Shown: positions 52,820 to 62,164, numbered from the stretch's first letter. The stretch: DNA of 64,000 nt from Pseudanabaena mucicola str. Chao 1806 (GCF_030323025.1 NZ_CP097329.1:1023001-1087000); one strand, 5' to 3'. Translations and numbers: made by a program. Notes: generated by a model from the sequence alone, not told the origin.

Positions 52820-52990
52820 TTATATGCCTGTTAAGTCTATGGTTTCAGCAATAGAATTTTCCTCTTCAGGTAAACCAATAAAGCGGTTGATTTCATTTAC
52901 ATCGGCATCTATTGCTTCTGCATTCCGATACAAGATTTTTGCTATCTCTTTGGTGCAGGTTTCAAGTCTTTCTATTTCTTCTGGTGTCAT
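52820..52990 (-). CDS. Possible 56-residue acidic protein
   Basis: A short minus-strand frame: MTPEEIERLETCTKEIAKIL, then YRNAEAIDADVNEINRFIGL and PEEENSIAETIDLTGI. It is rich in Glu and helical in character. The longer plus-strand frame here looks like its shadow. No clear ribosome site is seen upstream. The EEIERLE...EIAKILY pattern resembles the N-terminus of some cyanobacterial transposases, so it may be a relic. A stem between TGATGCACC and AATGCATCG (52791-52820) follows its stop codon. Confidence 0.4.
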   Translation of the reverse strand: MTPEEIERLETCTKEIAKILYRNAEAIDADVNEINRFIGLPEEENSIAETIDLTGI

Positions 52991-53056
52991 TTGCTTGGTC
53001 TGGTTAACTTTTTTCTATTTTACCTCTCATTTCTCTTAAGTATTTATACTCAGCGC

Positions 53057-53479
53057 TTAATTGAGGTGCTCCCTATAATATTCGCCTACGACCCTAACAC
53101 CAGACTTTGCATACTGAACAAATTGATACTCCCTAGACCATTGCGGTGTCTTAAATAAGTTAGACAGAAAGAATTTATAATTAACTTGTGTAGAGCTTAT
53201 TCGATTACAGACAGCATGAGTAATAGCCATAGGACTTACGCAAACCGAACGAATTTATTAGGATTGAGGTAGATGTGGTGCGGGCTTTGCCCGCACCACA
53301 TCTACCTCAATACGTAAGTCCTAAGCCATTGAGGTTTTGGTGTATTGAAAAAGCGGAAATAGACAACTTCCCAACCAAACAATTAGCCATAGAATAAAAC
53401 CTTTTAATTGTCTATTCTCTTTAGATGAAGTGAATATTTCTGAACTTGTTTGACGAGTTATTTTCTGAATTGTGTTCAT
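53057..53479 (-). pseudogene. Small membrane-protein gene interrupted by a 94-bp MITE
   Basis: The 5' part (53479-53324) reads MNTIQKITRQTSSEIF..., LKGFILWLIVWLGSCLFPLF, TKTSMA, then meets a stop codon in the element. The 3' part (53224-53057) reads ITHAVCNRISSTQVNYKF..., YAKSGVRVVGEYYREHLN and stop. Removing the element with one 5-bp target copy rejoins the two in frame, giving a 107-residue protein with one membrane helix. The family is not recognised. A truncated 52-residue product could still be made. Confidence 0.75.
53230..53323. mobile_element. 94-bp MITE, copy 1 (family R3), target duplication AGCCA
   Basis: TAGGACTTACG at the left and CGTAAGTCCTA at the right. The inner stem is GGTAGATGTGGTGCGGGC with its complement. 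AGCCA flanks both ends (53225-53229 and 53324-53328). Further copies at 56040 and 60275. Confidence 0.92.
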
Positions 53480-53658
53480 AAATTTGCACACGGAGCATTG
53501 TGAAAAATTGTAGAAGTTGAGTCAGCCAATCAGTTGTAAACGATTACTAAGTTTAATGAATTTAACTTAAGAACAATTTCCCGATGTCTGTACTTAACTT
53601 TAGGATTATGGCAGTTAAAAAATTTTTAATAGGTAATTAAACTCAGGAAATTAAATTT

Positions 53659-53931
53659 ATGACACACCTAACTCTTAACTTACTTGCCGCAGTTCCCGCT
53701 ACCCCAACATGGTCTGCTGGTGTTGGTTTAATCATGGTAACCGCTAACTTGTTTGCATTAGTTGTTGCTCGCTACGGCATCAAAGTTAAAGGTGTTGGTC
53801 CCAACTTACCTGTACAGTTACCTGGTTTATTTGAAGGCTTTGGTGTTCCTGAATTGCTTGGTGTAACTTGCCTAGGACATATCCTCGGTGCAGGTTGGAT
53901 TTTGGGCTTGTCTCAAGCAGGTTTGCTATAA
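53659..53931 (+). CDS. psaK: Photosystem I subunit X (PsaK)
   Basis: A 90-residue PsaK, a two-helix subunit at the edge of photosystem I that binds antenna chlorophylls and in cyanobacteria takes part in state-transition coupling. The sequence fits the family: TPTWSAGVGLIMVTANLFA, then ARYGIKVKGVGPNLP and GFGVPELLGVTCLGHILGAG. The short N-terminal leader (MTHLTLNLLAAVPA) is usual. CAGGA precedes the ATG by about 12 bases. A strong terminator follows directly. Confidence 0.97.
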   Translation: MTHLTLNLLAAVPATPTWSAGVGLIMVTANLFALVVARYGIKVKGVGPNLPVQLPGLFEGFGVPELLGVTCLGHILGAGWILGLSQAGLL

Positions 53932-53934
53932 GCT

Positions 53935-53971
53935 AAAAAAAGAGAGTTCGCTATGCGAACTCTCTTTTTTT
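53935..53971 (+). terminator. Rho-independent terminator of psaK
   Basis: AAAAAAAGAGAGTTCGC pairs with GCGAACTCTCTTTTTTT around TAT, with T7 on the plus-strand side. It also serves the convergent nitroreductase gene, whose stop is 5 bp away. Confidence 0.95.
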
Positions 53972-53975
53972 AGTG

Positions 53976-54575
53976 CTAGACAAACGTAGCCGAATTTCCC
54001 CATTCGCCTGTAAAGACGATACTCGACAAGGGATTACGCGCACGAGGAGCAGTTTCTCTCTCTTGTAGTTCTGCTGGCAAATTGCTAGGTTCTCCTGCAT
54101 AACCAATCGCGATCGCCGCAATTGGTTTCGCAGTTTCAGGGATATTGAAAGTAGCGATCGCCTTATCCGCATCAAAACCACCCATTTGGTGGACAACTAG
54201 CTCTAAAGCCGTAGCTTGCAAAGCCAAAGTTGCTGCTGCTTGACCTGCATCATATTCACCCCAAGCATTAGGCTTGCCATTGTGCTTAAAGTTTTTCTGA
54301 GCAATCACTAACCCTAATACTGGAGCTACTTGCGCCCACGACACATTAAAAGGTACAAGGCAATCTAGCATTTTTTGATAATTCACAGTATCGTCTTTGG
54401 TTGCTACGATAAATACCCAAGGTTGGTCATTAAAGCAAGAGGAAGCCCAACGTGCGGCTTCAAATAATTGGGCAAGTTTTTCAGGTTCTACAAGTTTGCT
54501 ATTAAAGGTACGAGGACTCCAACGTTGAGCGATTAAGGGATGAATTTCGTGATTGGTAATTGCAGGATTTTTCAT
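53976..54575 (-). CDS. Nitroreductase-family FMN enzyme
   Basis: A 199-residue nitroreductase. The N-terminal FMN-binding segment IAQRWSPRTFNSKLVEPEKL is followed by LFEAARWASSCFNDQPWVFIVA, and later by VHQMGGFDADKAIATFNIP and PIAAIAIGYAGEPSNLP. These proteins reduce nitro, quinone or flavin substrates with NAD(P)H as homodimers. Substrate unknown. It is a single gene with an unremarkable start. Confidence 0.88.
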   Translation of the reverse strand: MKNPAITNHEIHPLIAQRWSPRTFNSKLVEPEKLAQLFEAARWASSCFNDQPWVFIVATKDDTVNYQKMLDCLVPFNVSWAQVAPVLGLVIAQKNFKHNGKPNAWGEYDAGQAAATLALQATALELVVHQMGGFDADKAIATFNIPETAKPIAAIAIGYAGEPSNLPAELQERETAPRARNPLSSIVFTGEWGNSATFV

Positions 54576-54696
54576 ATTAAATTAAATCAATTATTTTGCG
54601 ACAAACTTCTAGATAGTGACATATATATCATTTCTAAGTACAGAACAAAAATTTGATGGAGTTAAAGAAGGCTTGGGGATTGAGATGAAGATCAAA

Positions 54697-54815
54697 TAGG
54701 AGGATGACCATGATTCTTGAGCTTGAGAGGATTTAGTTGAGTCAACCAAAGCCCAGAAGGAAAAGCCCAACACAAGGCAAGAATGAGTAAAGCAATAAGG
54801 GTAGTGTTTTACATT
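54697..54815 (-). pseudogene. Remnant of an IS4-like transposase
   Basis: The minus frame reads NTTLIALLILALCWAFPSGL then WLTQLNPLKLKNHGHPPI and a stop. This matches the late segment (CW...GEW...KLKKHGR) seen in IS4-group transposases. No other part of the gene survives here. Confidence 0.55.
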
Positions 54816-54861
54816 TATTGGAAAGCTAAATGAGAATGAATAGAAAAACCATATTTATTGA

Positions 54862-54966
54862 TATAGCGGTTTTCAAATGAGTACACACTCATTTGAAAAC
54901 AAAAAATCAGTCCCATTAAGAGTTTTGAGTTTTCATTTTGCCGTAGGCAAAATGAAAACCGCTATA
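54862..54966. mobile_element. 105-bp inverted-repeat element
   Basis: The ends TATAGCGGTTTTCA and TGAAAACCGCTATA are 14-bp inverted repeats. Two inner stems: TTTTCAAATGAGT with its complement, and TTTTCATTTTGCC with its complement. Confidence 0.75.
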
Positions 54967-54980
54967 AACAAACCAATGAC

Positions 54981-55065
54981 AATATAAAAACCGAGGAGTT
55001 TGTTCCGCCCTCGTAGCGGGCGGAACAAACTCTGGTTTTAGGTTTTAATTAAGTTGAGCTACTTA
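54981..55065. mobile_element. Truncated 104-bp hairpin element, copy 5 (family R2)
   Basis: The core stem GTTTGTTCCGCCC and the right end AATTAAGTTGAGCTACTTA are intact; the first 20 or so bases of the left end have been replaced. Confidence 0.8.
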
Positions 55066-55072
55066 AAAAACG

Positions 55073-56034
55073 ATGAATATCCGCAAAGAATTGCTAGATG
55101 AACTGCTGCAAGAATGTAAAACACCACCTGACTTATTCGGAGAAGGAGGAATTCTGAAGCAACTAACGACCGCATTGGTAGAACGAGCCTTAGAAGCAGA
55201 ACTATCAACGCATCTGGGGTACAAAAAGCATGAATCCAGACCATAAGGACAAACCAACAGTCGCAACGGCTATAGCCAGAAAAAGCTCCAAGGCGACTTT
55301 GGCATAGCTGAAATTGCAGTCCCCCGAGATCGTCAAGGCGAGTTTGAACCACAGATGGTAAAGAAAGTACAAAGCCGCTTGTCAGGACTAGACGAAAAGA
55401 TCATCGCCTTGTATGCTCATTGTGTTTCTGGACTGTCTAGTCATCTAAGCCCGAGCCAATGGTCGAGTGATTAACAAATCGCTGTACTTTGCATTGGCAG
55501 TAAACATAGACGGGTACAAGGAATTGCTGGGTATGTGGATTTCCCCTGATGAGGGTGCAAAATTCTGGTTGTCAGTTCTCACCGAAATTCACAACCGTGG
55601 AGTCCATATGGTGCGTAACTCGGTCGCTTTTGTGACATGGCAACAACGCAAGTAAGTTTGTGCTGATCTCAAGGCAATTTATGCTGCTGCGACCGAATCA
55701 GAAGCGGAGTTTAATCTCGAACTCTTTGCTGAAAAATGGGACAAACAATATCCGTCGATCTCTAAGTCTTGGCGCAGTCATTGGGCGAACATTATCCCTT
55801 TCTTTGCTTTCCCGTCCGAGATTCGTAGGGCGATTTATACCACTAAGGCGATTGAGTTGATGAATAGCAGTTTGCGGAAAGTGATTAAATCTCAGCAGAT
55901 TTTTCCTTCTGATGAGGCTGCTTTCAAATTAGTTTACTTGGCTTTGCGGAATATCTCCAAGAAGTAAACGAGGCTCTATTCGTGATTGGGAACCTGCTCT
56001 TAATCGATTTGCCATCCTCTTTGAGGATCGTCTC
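55073..56034 (+). pseudogene. IS256-family transposase, decayed
   Basis: Starts MNIRKELLDELLQECKTPPD and runs to a stop near 55242, then continues [31 protein letters not shown] and [19 protein letters not shown] deletion joins this to [20 protein letters not shown], and TEIHNRGV is joined directly to HMVRNSVAFVTWQQRK, so the part with the second catalytic Asp region (DGLKGF) is missing. After further stops the end reads FPSDEAAFKLVYLALRNISK and RDWEPALNRFAILFEDRL. Several disabling changes, so inactive. The 3' end is hit by an R3 MITE. Confidence 0.9.
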
Positions 56035-56039
56035 TATAT

Positions 56040-56132
56040 TAGGACTTACGCATTGGGTAGATGTGGTGCGGGCTTCGCCCGCACCACATCTACCTCAATC
56101 CTAAGAAATTCGTTCGGTTTGCGTAAGTCCTA
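56040..56132. mobile_element. 93-bp MITE, copy 2 (family R3), target duplication TATAT
   Basis: TAGGACTTACGCA at the left and TGCGTAAGTCCTA at the right; TATAT lies at both flanks (56035-56039 and 56133-56137). Inserted at the end of the IS256 remnant. Confidence 0.92.
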
Positions 56133-56315
56133 TATATCTAGCTTCTAGACTTTACACAATCTCCTTGACAGTCTCCAATGTGGGTTATATATTTCATACA
56201 TCCTTCTTTCGGTAGGGTAGGGGTTGTATATTCACCTGAAATAAAATAGTGATTACGGCTTACCATCCTGATTAAATCTGTATAAAAATTTTTGCGGGTG
56301 AATTATCTGCAACAA

Positions 56316-56345
56316 AAAGAGTCTCGCTTAGCGAGGCTCTTTTTG
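56316..56345. terminator. Terminator downstream of tkt
   Basis: AAAAAGAGTCTCGC pairs with GCGAGGCTCTTTTT (one mismatch) around TTA. It lies 12 bp after the tkt stop codon on the minus strand. Confidence 0.85.
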
Positions 56346-56356
56346 TTTAACCAAGA

Positions 56357-58360
56357 TTAACCGAGAACTTTGCGTGAAGTTGCGACAACGTTATCAACGG
56401 TGAAGCCAAACTTCTCATAAACAACTGGACCTGGGGCTGAAGCACCAAAGGTATCCATACCGATAACTGCGCCTTCAGAACCGACATACTTGTGCCAGCC
56501 AAAGGTGCTACCAGCTTCAACACTGACACGCTTCTTAACGGATGCAGGAAGTACGGATTCCTTATACTCATCAGATTGCTCGTTGAAGAGTTCTTGACAA
56601 GGCATCGAGACAACGCGCACAGCCTTACCTTCACCAGCGAGAATAGCCGCAGCCTTTGTTGCTAGCTCAAGTTCGGAACCTGTGGCGATGATGATCAATT
56701 CAGGATTAGCAACATCAACAACACTATAAGCACCCTTCTTCGCGCCTTCGATGGAAGTACCTGCTAGGTTCTTCACATTTTGACGGGTAAAGGCGAGGAA
56801 GCTAGGACGCTTACGGTTAGCGATCGCCACTTGATAAGCAGCTACGGTTTCATTAGCATCCGCAGGACGGATGGTCAAAGCGTTAGGAATTACACGCAAG
56901 GAAGCAATGGTTTCTACGGGTTGGTGGGTAGGACCATCTTCACCGAGCATTACGGAGTCATGGGTCAAGATATACAATGCACCGATTTCTGCCAATGCCG
57001 AGAGACGCATTGCGCCACGCATATAGTCAGCGAATACAAGGAAGGTTGCACCATAGGGGATTGTCCCGCCATGAAGCGCCATACCATTCATAATTGCGCC
57101 CATACCATGTTCGCGCACACCAAAGCGGAAGTTACGACCTTCGTAAGAACCGTATTGGAAGTCAGGCAGACCCTTAACATAGGTCATGTTAGAGTGAGCC
57201 AAGTCAGCAGAACCACCCAAAAATTCAGGAAGTACAGGAGACAATGCATTCAAGCAAGCTTCAGAAAGAAGACGGGTTGAGGTTTCCTTTTGAGCAACTG
57301 GTTCAAGCGCATTTTCCCATCCTTCAGGAAGTTCGCCAGCCATGATCCGCTTAAATTCAGCAGCTTCTGTAGGGTAGGCAGCTTCGTAAGCAGCAAAGCG
57401 CTCATTCCACTCAGCTTCAGCTTTAGCACCTTTTTCGATCGCTTGACGGAAACGAGCTAGAGCATCAGCAGGCACTTCAAAGGGTGCATATTCCCATCCG
57501 AGGTTAGCACGAGTTGCAGCAACTTCATCAGTACCAAGAGCCGCACCGTGAACGCCAGAAGTACCAGCTTTCTTAGGAGAACCGTAACCAATGGTGGTGG
57601 TGACAACGATCAAGCTAGGCTTATCGGTAACTGATTTTGCTTCTTCGAGAGCCTTAGCGATCGCATCAAGGTCTTCGTTACCATCAGCAACATAGGTAAC
57701 GTGCCAACCGTAAGCTTCGTAGCGCTTGCCAACGTCTTCAGTAAAGGCAAGATCGGTGCTGCCATCGATGGAAATGCTGTTGCTGTCATACATCATGATC
57801 AGCTTGCCGAGCTTGAGGTGACCGCCCAAGGAAGCCGCTTCAGAGGCTACGCCTTCCATGTTGCAACCATCGCCAAGGATGACGTAGGTATAGTGATCAA
57901 CGATGTTATGTCCGGGCTTGTTGAAACGGGCAGCCAAATGGGCTTCGGCGATCGCTAAACCAACGGCATTACCAACACCTTGACCGAGAGGACCTGTGGT
58001 GACTTCTACGCCTGCGGTTTCAAAGTTTTCAGGGTGTCCTGGAGTAGAGCTGCCCCACTGACGGAATTGCTTAATATCTTCAATACCGACACTGTCATAG
58101 CCAGTGAGGTGTAGCAAGGAGTATTGCAACATACAGCCATGTCCTGCGGAGAGAACAAAGCGATCGCGATCGACCCACTTAGGATTTTTAGGATTAAACT
58201 TTAAAAACTGATCGAACAGCACAAAAGTCATTGGTGCTGCCCCCATCGGCAGACCGGGGTGACCAGATTTTGCTTTTTCGACCGCATCGATCGACAAAAA
58301 GCGGATGGAGTTAATGCAGAGGGTCTCAAGAGTTTGAGGTTTCGAGGGTGCAGCGACCAT
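56357..58360 (-). CDS. tkt: Transketolase
   Basis: A 667-residue thiamine-diphosphate enzyme of the Calvin cycle and pentose phosphate pathway. Family marks: [19 protein letters not shown] at the N-terminus, [20 protein letters not shown], the ThDP/Mg motif [39 protein letters not shown] with the catalytic Glu, and [17 protein letters not shown]. Length is normal. Codon usage is more selective than in neighbours (for example few rare codons), as expected for a highly expressed gene. Confidence 0.97.
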   Translation of the reverse strand: MVAAPSKPQTLETLCINSIRFLSIDAVEKAKSGHPGLPMGAAPMTFVLFDQFLKFNPKNPKWVDRDRFVLSAGHGCMLQYSLLHLTGYDSVGIEDIKQFRQWGSSTPGHPENFETAGVEVTTGPLGQGVGNAVGLAIAEAHLAARFNKPGHNIVDHYTYVILGDGCNMEGVASEAASLGGHLKLGKLIMMYDSNSISIDGSTDLAFTEDVGKRYEAYGWHVTYVADGNEDLDAIAKALEEAKSVTDKPSLIVVTTTIGYGSPKKAGTSGVHGAALGTDEVAATRANLGWEYAPFEVPADALARFRQAIEKGAKAEAEWNERFAAYEAAYPTEAAEFKRIMAGELPEGWENALEPVAQKETSTRLLSEACLNALSPVLPEFLGGSADLAHSNMTYVKGLPDFQYGSYEGRNFRFGVREHGMGAIMNGMALHGGTIPYGATFLVFADYMRGAMRLSALAEIGALYILTHDSVMLGEDGPTHQPVETIASLRVIPNALTIRPADANETVAAYQVAIANRKRPSFLAFTRQNVKNLAGTSIEGAKKGAYSVVDVANPELIIIATGSELELATKAAAILAGEGKAVRVVSMPCQELFNEQSDEYKESVLPASVKKRVSVEAGSTFGWHKYVGSEGAVIGMDTFGASAPGPVVYEKFGFTVDNVVATSRKVLG

Positions 58361-58645
58361 AGTTACAATTGCTTAGAAAATTTTTGTACTCAATCAGGTA
58401 CATTTTCCCTCAAAACTGTCCCATAACAATAACAAATTTTAATATTTGGTAGCGTTTTACTCAATTTCTAGATACCAAAGGCATTTTGCCATATCTCTCC
58501 ATATTTCATTGGTGTGTCGAAACTCAAACAATTGTTACGGCAGCTTAAAATCAGTGATCCCAAACAATTTAAGTATTACCATATACACAGATAGGGAAAA
58601 AAACCTAAATCAAGTTCTCTAGATATTCCTCTAAAGGTGATAGTT

Positions 58646-58792
58646 ATGAACGGCTTAAAACAAAAATTCATTAATATGGTGGAATATTTAAGCGATGCGA
58701 TCGCTAAAATTTTCACTCCTAGTAAAGATGATTTTCCTGCTACAGGTGAACAACCTTTCACTGGTGATCCTGCCTCTGAGCATTCTAAGTAA
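58646..58792 (+). CDS. Small conserved cyanobacterial protein
   Basis: A 48-residue protein (MNGLKQKFINMVEYLSDAIA; IFTPSKDDFPATGEQPFTGD) with AAAGGTG about 8 bases before the ATG. The pattern, an amphipathic helix followed by D-D-x-P-A-T-G-x-Q-P-F, is one I recognise from other cyanobacterial genomes, where such proteins have no established function. The tail ends PASEHSK. It has its own terminator. The minus-strand frame over it is a shadow. Confidence 0.65.
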   Translation: MNGLKQKFINMVEYLSDAIAKIFTPSKDDFPATGEQPFTGDPASEHSK

Positions 58793-58865
58793 GTCTAGAT
58801 CTAAGGTCTAGGGATGTAGTTAGTCTTTCATCTTTATCCCTAAATTGAAGTATTGCTAGTTTTTA

Positions 58866-58904
58866 TAAAAAAGGGTTTCACTGCAAAGTAGTGAAACCCT
58901 TTTT
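58866..58904. terminator. Bidirectional terminator
   Basis: AAAAAGGGTTTCACT pairs with AGTGAAACCCTTTTT around a 9-nt loop, A run before and T run after. Serves both the 48-residue gene and the convergent ABC gene, whose stop is a few bases away. Confidence 0.9.
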
Positions 58905-58906
58905 GC

Positions 58907-59905
58907 TTAATCCTTATATCTCGATGCTTTGATTTGATCGATAAAAAACTCCTCTAAGGTTTGACGCGCTAGATCGATCGCGATCGCCTTTGCCCCAATA
59001 CTAGCAAGATAGGTTAAAAATTCAGGTAAGTCCTTAGCTAATTGACCGTGCCAAGTATCTCCTTGAAAAATGAGATGTTGTAACCAAGGTTGCAACTCCA
59101 CTTCAGTGCCACCATGTCCACTGACCTGATAGGACTGCTCTGTACCAAGTAACTCATTGAGTGTCCCCATAGCAATTAGCTCCCCCTTATTGAGAATGCC
59201 AATGCGATCACAAATTAATTCGACATCAGACAAGATATGACTGTTAAAAAATACAGTTTTGCCCTGTTTCTTGAGCATGAGAATAATTTCCCGTACTTGA
59301 TAGCGTCCTACAGGATCTAGCCCAGACATCGGCTCATCAAGAAACACAACTTCAGGATCATTGATCAGAGCTTGAGCAACGCCAATTCTTTGTACCATCC
59401 CCTTAGAATATTGACGTAATTGCTTTTTGCGAGCAACAGACTGCGACAGCCCCACCAGGTCAAGTAAATCGGCAATCCGTTGACGACGTAATGAGGCTTC
59501 AACACCAAACAAGCTGCCAATAAAATCTAGTAGCTCCCATCCTGTCAAATAGTCATAATAATAAGCATTTTCAGGCAAATAACCGATATACCGCTTTGCG
59601 GTGCGATCGCCAAGGGGATAACCTAAGATTTCACCAGTTCCCAAGGTTGGTTGCACAATACCAAGCAGAATCTTTAATAATGTCGTTTTCCCAGCGCCGT
59701 TAGGACCTAATACACCAAAAGTCTCGCCTTTACTGATGGTCAGTGACAAAGACTGTAAAGAACTAATTTTTTGATTTAGCCAAAAACCAGTACGGTAAAC
59801 TTTGCTCAAACCATCAGCCACAATGGCGTTGCTTTGAATAATTTGTTTTTGGGATTCGTTAGTCAATACTTCTACCATAGCTGCGATCAAAGCTGCCAAG
59901 TTCAT
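58907..59905 (-). CDS. ABC transporter ATP-binding protein
   Basis: A 332-residue ATPase subunit with Walker A GVLGPNGAGKTTLLK, Q-loop GYLPENAYYY, signature RQYSKGMVQRIGVAQ and Walker B VVFLDEPMSGLDPVGR, followed by SHILSDVELICDRI. This is the CcmA/NatA/ABC-2 type (COG1131), normally paired with a separate ABC-2 permease that is not in the window. The C-terminal 90 residues include the usual regulatory extension. Starts at 59905 or 59878 are possible; the latter (MVEVLTNES) is closer to the conserved domain. Confidence 0.88.
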   Translation of the reverse strand: MNLAALIAAMVEVLTNESQKQIIQSNAIVADGLSKVYRTGFWLNQKISSLQSLSLTISKGETFGVLGPNGAGKTTLLKILLGIVQPTLGTGEILGYPLGDRTAKRYIGYLPENAYYYDYLTGWELLDFIGSLFGVEASLRRQRIADLLDLVGLSQSVARKKQLRQYSKGMVQRIGVAQALINDPEVVFLDEPMSGLDPVGRYQVREIILMLKKQGKTVFFNSHILSDVELICDRIGILNKGELIAMGTLNELLGTEQSYQVSGHGGTEVELQPWLQHLIFQGDTWHGQLAKDLPEFLTYLASIGAKAIAIDLARQTLEEFFIDQIKASRYKD

Positions 59906-60111
59906 TCTTTTAAGCAATATTTTAAATCACTATTCGCATAACAGTACTTTGCAGTAACTTAAAAAACTAAAAATTTTATAAAAGTTGACTAATTTATAGT
60001 TGTTTTGAATAACTTGCAGATGGGCTTCGACTTCGCTCAGCCCTCAGTGTAAGCTAGCTGAGCAAAGTTGAAGCTGTATTTTTTATGAATTATCTATAGG
60101 ACTAGATCGGA

Positions 60112-60218
60112 TTACAGCCTATTGAGGCTTTGATTAGCTTAGAGAAACCTATAAAAGCGTTGCAGAGCAACGCTTTTATAGGTTTCTCTAGATTTAAATT
60201 AAGCGCAAAGCGCTGTAA
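60112..60218. repeat. Family R4 repeat, copy 2, with R1 half copy after it
   Basis: TTACAGCCTATTGAGGCTT to AAGCGCAAAGCGCTGTAA, with a 23-bp perfect inner stem (AGAGAAACCTATAAAAGCG side at 60141-60163). To its right, 60235-60274 matches the right half of R1 (AAATTATCCTGAACTTGCATTA). Confidence 0.7.
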
Positions 60219-60274
60219 GCTTGCAAATCCTTTCTCAAAGCTTGTTTTAAATTATCCTGAACTTGCATTAAGCA

Positions 60275-60367
60275 TAGGACTTACGCATTGGATAGATGTG
60301 GTGCAGGCTTCGCCCGCACCACATCTATCCAATGCGTAATAAATTCGTTCGGTTTGCGTAAGTCCTA
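60275..60367. mobile_element. 93-bp MITE, copy 3 (family R3), target duplication AAGCA
   Basis: TAGGACTTACGCA at the left and TGCGTAAGTCCTA at the right; AAGCA at both flanks. It has landed at the end of the R1 half copy. Confidence 0.92.
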
Positions 60368-60393
60368 AAGCAAAATTAATCAAATTAATCAAA

Positions 60394-62124
60394 TCAAAAT
60401 CCCAAATCCGCCTTAGCAACTTCCGCAACTCTTAGAACTTCCGGGGTAGAAATTTCTTCCCAAGGAACTTCGCCAATCTCACGATAGAAAGTTTCATCGT
60501 AGGGACGAGTTTGCACTACGACAGGCATCGGTACAGCATGACCTAGTACTAATGCTTGTTGTTTAGAGTCTAGTTTTGATAAGATTGTTCGCAAATTGCC
60601 ACTGCCCGCTACACCTGTAAAAATCGCATCAATATCTTTCTCATCGTTGAGCAAAGCTGTAATTCGGGTTCCAATCTGTGACATCACTTCATTATCAATT
60701 CCTGAAGGACGCTGATCGACGATTAGCAAAGTTACAAAATATTTCCGCATCTCACGGGCAATCGTTCCGAAAATAGTCTGTCTAGCTGTATTTGGAGCTA
60801 GAAAACGATGCGCTTCTTCAATAGTGATGGTTAACTGTTGTGGGCGATCGCTAATATTTTTTGTCTGCAAAAACTTTTCCGCTTGCTGTACATAGGAATG
60901 GTGAATCCGCCGCGTAATAATATTCGTCGCCAACATATAGGAGAGCAGATTGGACTGTGAGCCAAATTCAATCACGATATGTTTACCCGCCGCGATCGCA
61001 TCGAGAATCCGCTTAATATAATTTTCAGGGCAAGTCTGACGCAGATATTTGAGATCATCAAGGCGGGTGAGTTTACGCTGGAGAGCCATGATCGAGGATT
61101 TACTCCCCATTTTTTGCTCACAAAATTCTTGAATTTCCGAATTAGTCATCGCTAACAATCGTGAAATCCAAGTCTTACCAAATTCATTCCGCAGAATAAT
61201 CGCATTTTCTAAACTAGCTTCCGAGAGATTTAACTCATCACGAATTAGCATCAAGTCTTCTACATCAATTTGGTCATAGCTAATGTAAAGCTCCTGTGCA
61301 TCACGCACCCCGCGCCGCCTTGTCGAGTCAGGATCGAGGGTATAAATCTGAACCTGTGCAGGAAATAGCTGCCGTAACCCCTTAACCGTACTAAATCTTT
61401 TACCTTCAGTCGCCGCTTCCCACCCATATTCCGAGTGCATATCAAAAATCAGATTCACCGCCGCTTGTTTACGAATGATGCCTGATAGCAATAGCCGAGT
61501 TAAAAATGATTTACCAGTGCCAGATTTGCCAAATACACCGTTACTTCTTTCCACAAAACGATCAAGATCAAGACAAATCGGTACAGGCATATCAATGGGC
61601 TGCCCGACCGCAAAATTTCTCTTATGTGGATCATCCTCCCAGCCAAATACAATCCGAAAATCACGCTCTGTAGCATCAAATACCTGTGAGAAATGACTGG
61701 GAATTGTCTTTACTGGCAGGAGTTGAAAATCACTGATTTCTTCTACTGATTCATAAACTGGTGATTTTTTGCGCTTTGTCTTTTTCAGGCGATCACTACT
61801 TGCCCTTTGCGTTAGCAAATCAAAAGGATTAGAAGGGACAAACATTAACATTGGCGTTAAGTTAATTGTGCCAAAGGTTCCTGTTCCTGCCAAAATCTCA
61901 GTTAAGAAAGAGTTCTCAGGATCAGGCGGATTCATGAGAATGCGCGGACTAGCAGTACCAAGGGTGACATCGGTAAGAATGCAGAAAAAGCGCGTATGCC
62001 TACCATGCACGACCAAAAACTTACCGACGCGCATATCTTCGACTGAAATTTCACCATTCAGCCTTACTTCCAAACCGTCGCTTAAGGAACCCTGAACAAC
62101 AATGCCTAATGGTTGCAAATCCAT
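60394..62124 (-). CDS. HerA/DUF87-type ATPase
   Basis: A 576-residue HerA-like ATPase. After an N-terminal barrel-like HAS domain (about 1-90; GSLSDGLEVRLNGEISVEDM) comes the P-loop GVFGKSGTGKSFLTRLLLSG near residue 205, NLIFDMHSEYGWEA, and LTITIEEAHRFLAPNTA (Walker B) near 445, then LLIVDQRPSGIDNEVMSQIG with the arginine finger. HerA proteins are hexameric DNA translocases, usually with the NurA nuclease in archaea or with SIR2 or other effectors in bacteria. No nuclease gene is adjacent here, so the role is open. It is widely seen in cyanobacteria. Confidence 0.85.
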   Translation of the reverse strand: MDLQPLGIVVQGSLSDGLEVRLNGEISVEDMRVGKFLVVHGRHTRFFCILTDVTLGTASPRILMNPPDPENSFLTEILAGTGTFGTINLTPMLMFVPSNPFDLLTQRASSDRLKKTKRKKSPVYESVEEISDFQLLPVKTIPSHFSQVFDATERDFRIVFGWEDDPHKRNFAVGQPIDMPVPICLDLDRFVERSNGVFGKSGTGKSFLTRLLLSGIIRKQAAVNLIFDMHSEYGWEAATEGKRFSTVKGLRQLFPAQVQIYTLDPDSTRRRGVRDAQELYISYDQIDVEDLMLIRDELNLSEASLENAIILRNEFGKTWISRLLAMTNSEIQEFCEQKMGSKSSIMALQRKLTRLDDLKYLRQTCPENYIKRILDAIAAGKHIVIEFGSQSNLLSYMLATNIITRRIHHSYVQQAEKFLQTKNISDRPQQLTITIEEAHRFLAPNTARQTIFGTIAREMRKYFVTLLIVDQRPSGIDNEVMSQIGTRITALLNDEKDIDAIFTGVAGSGNLRTILSKLDSKQQALVLGHAVPMPVVVQTRPYDETFYREIGEVPWEEISTPEVLRVAEVAKADLGF

Positions 62125-62164
62125 GCTAAGCCTGCGTTAAACGTCATACTTTTGCTTAGCATAG

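Noticed and set aside
52809-53039. 76-codon plus-strand ORF after the transglutaminase gene
   Set aside because: Its residues look like the reverse shadow of an acidic minus-strand frame; no ribosome site.
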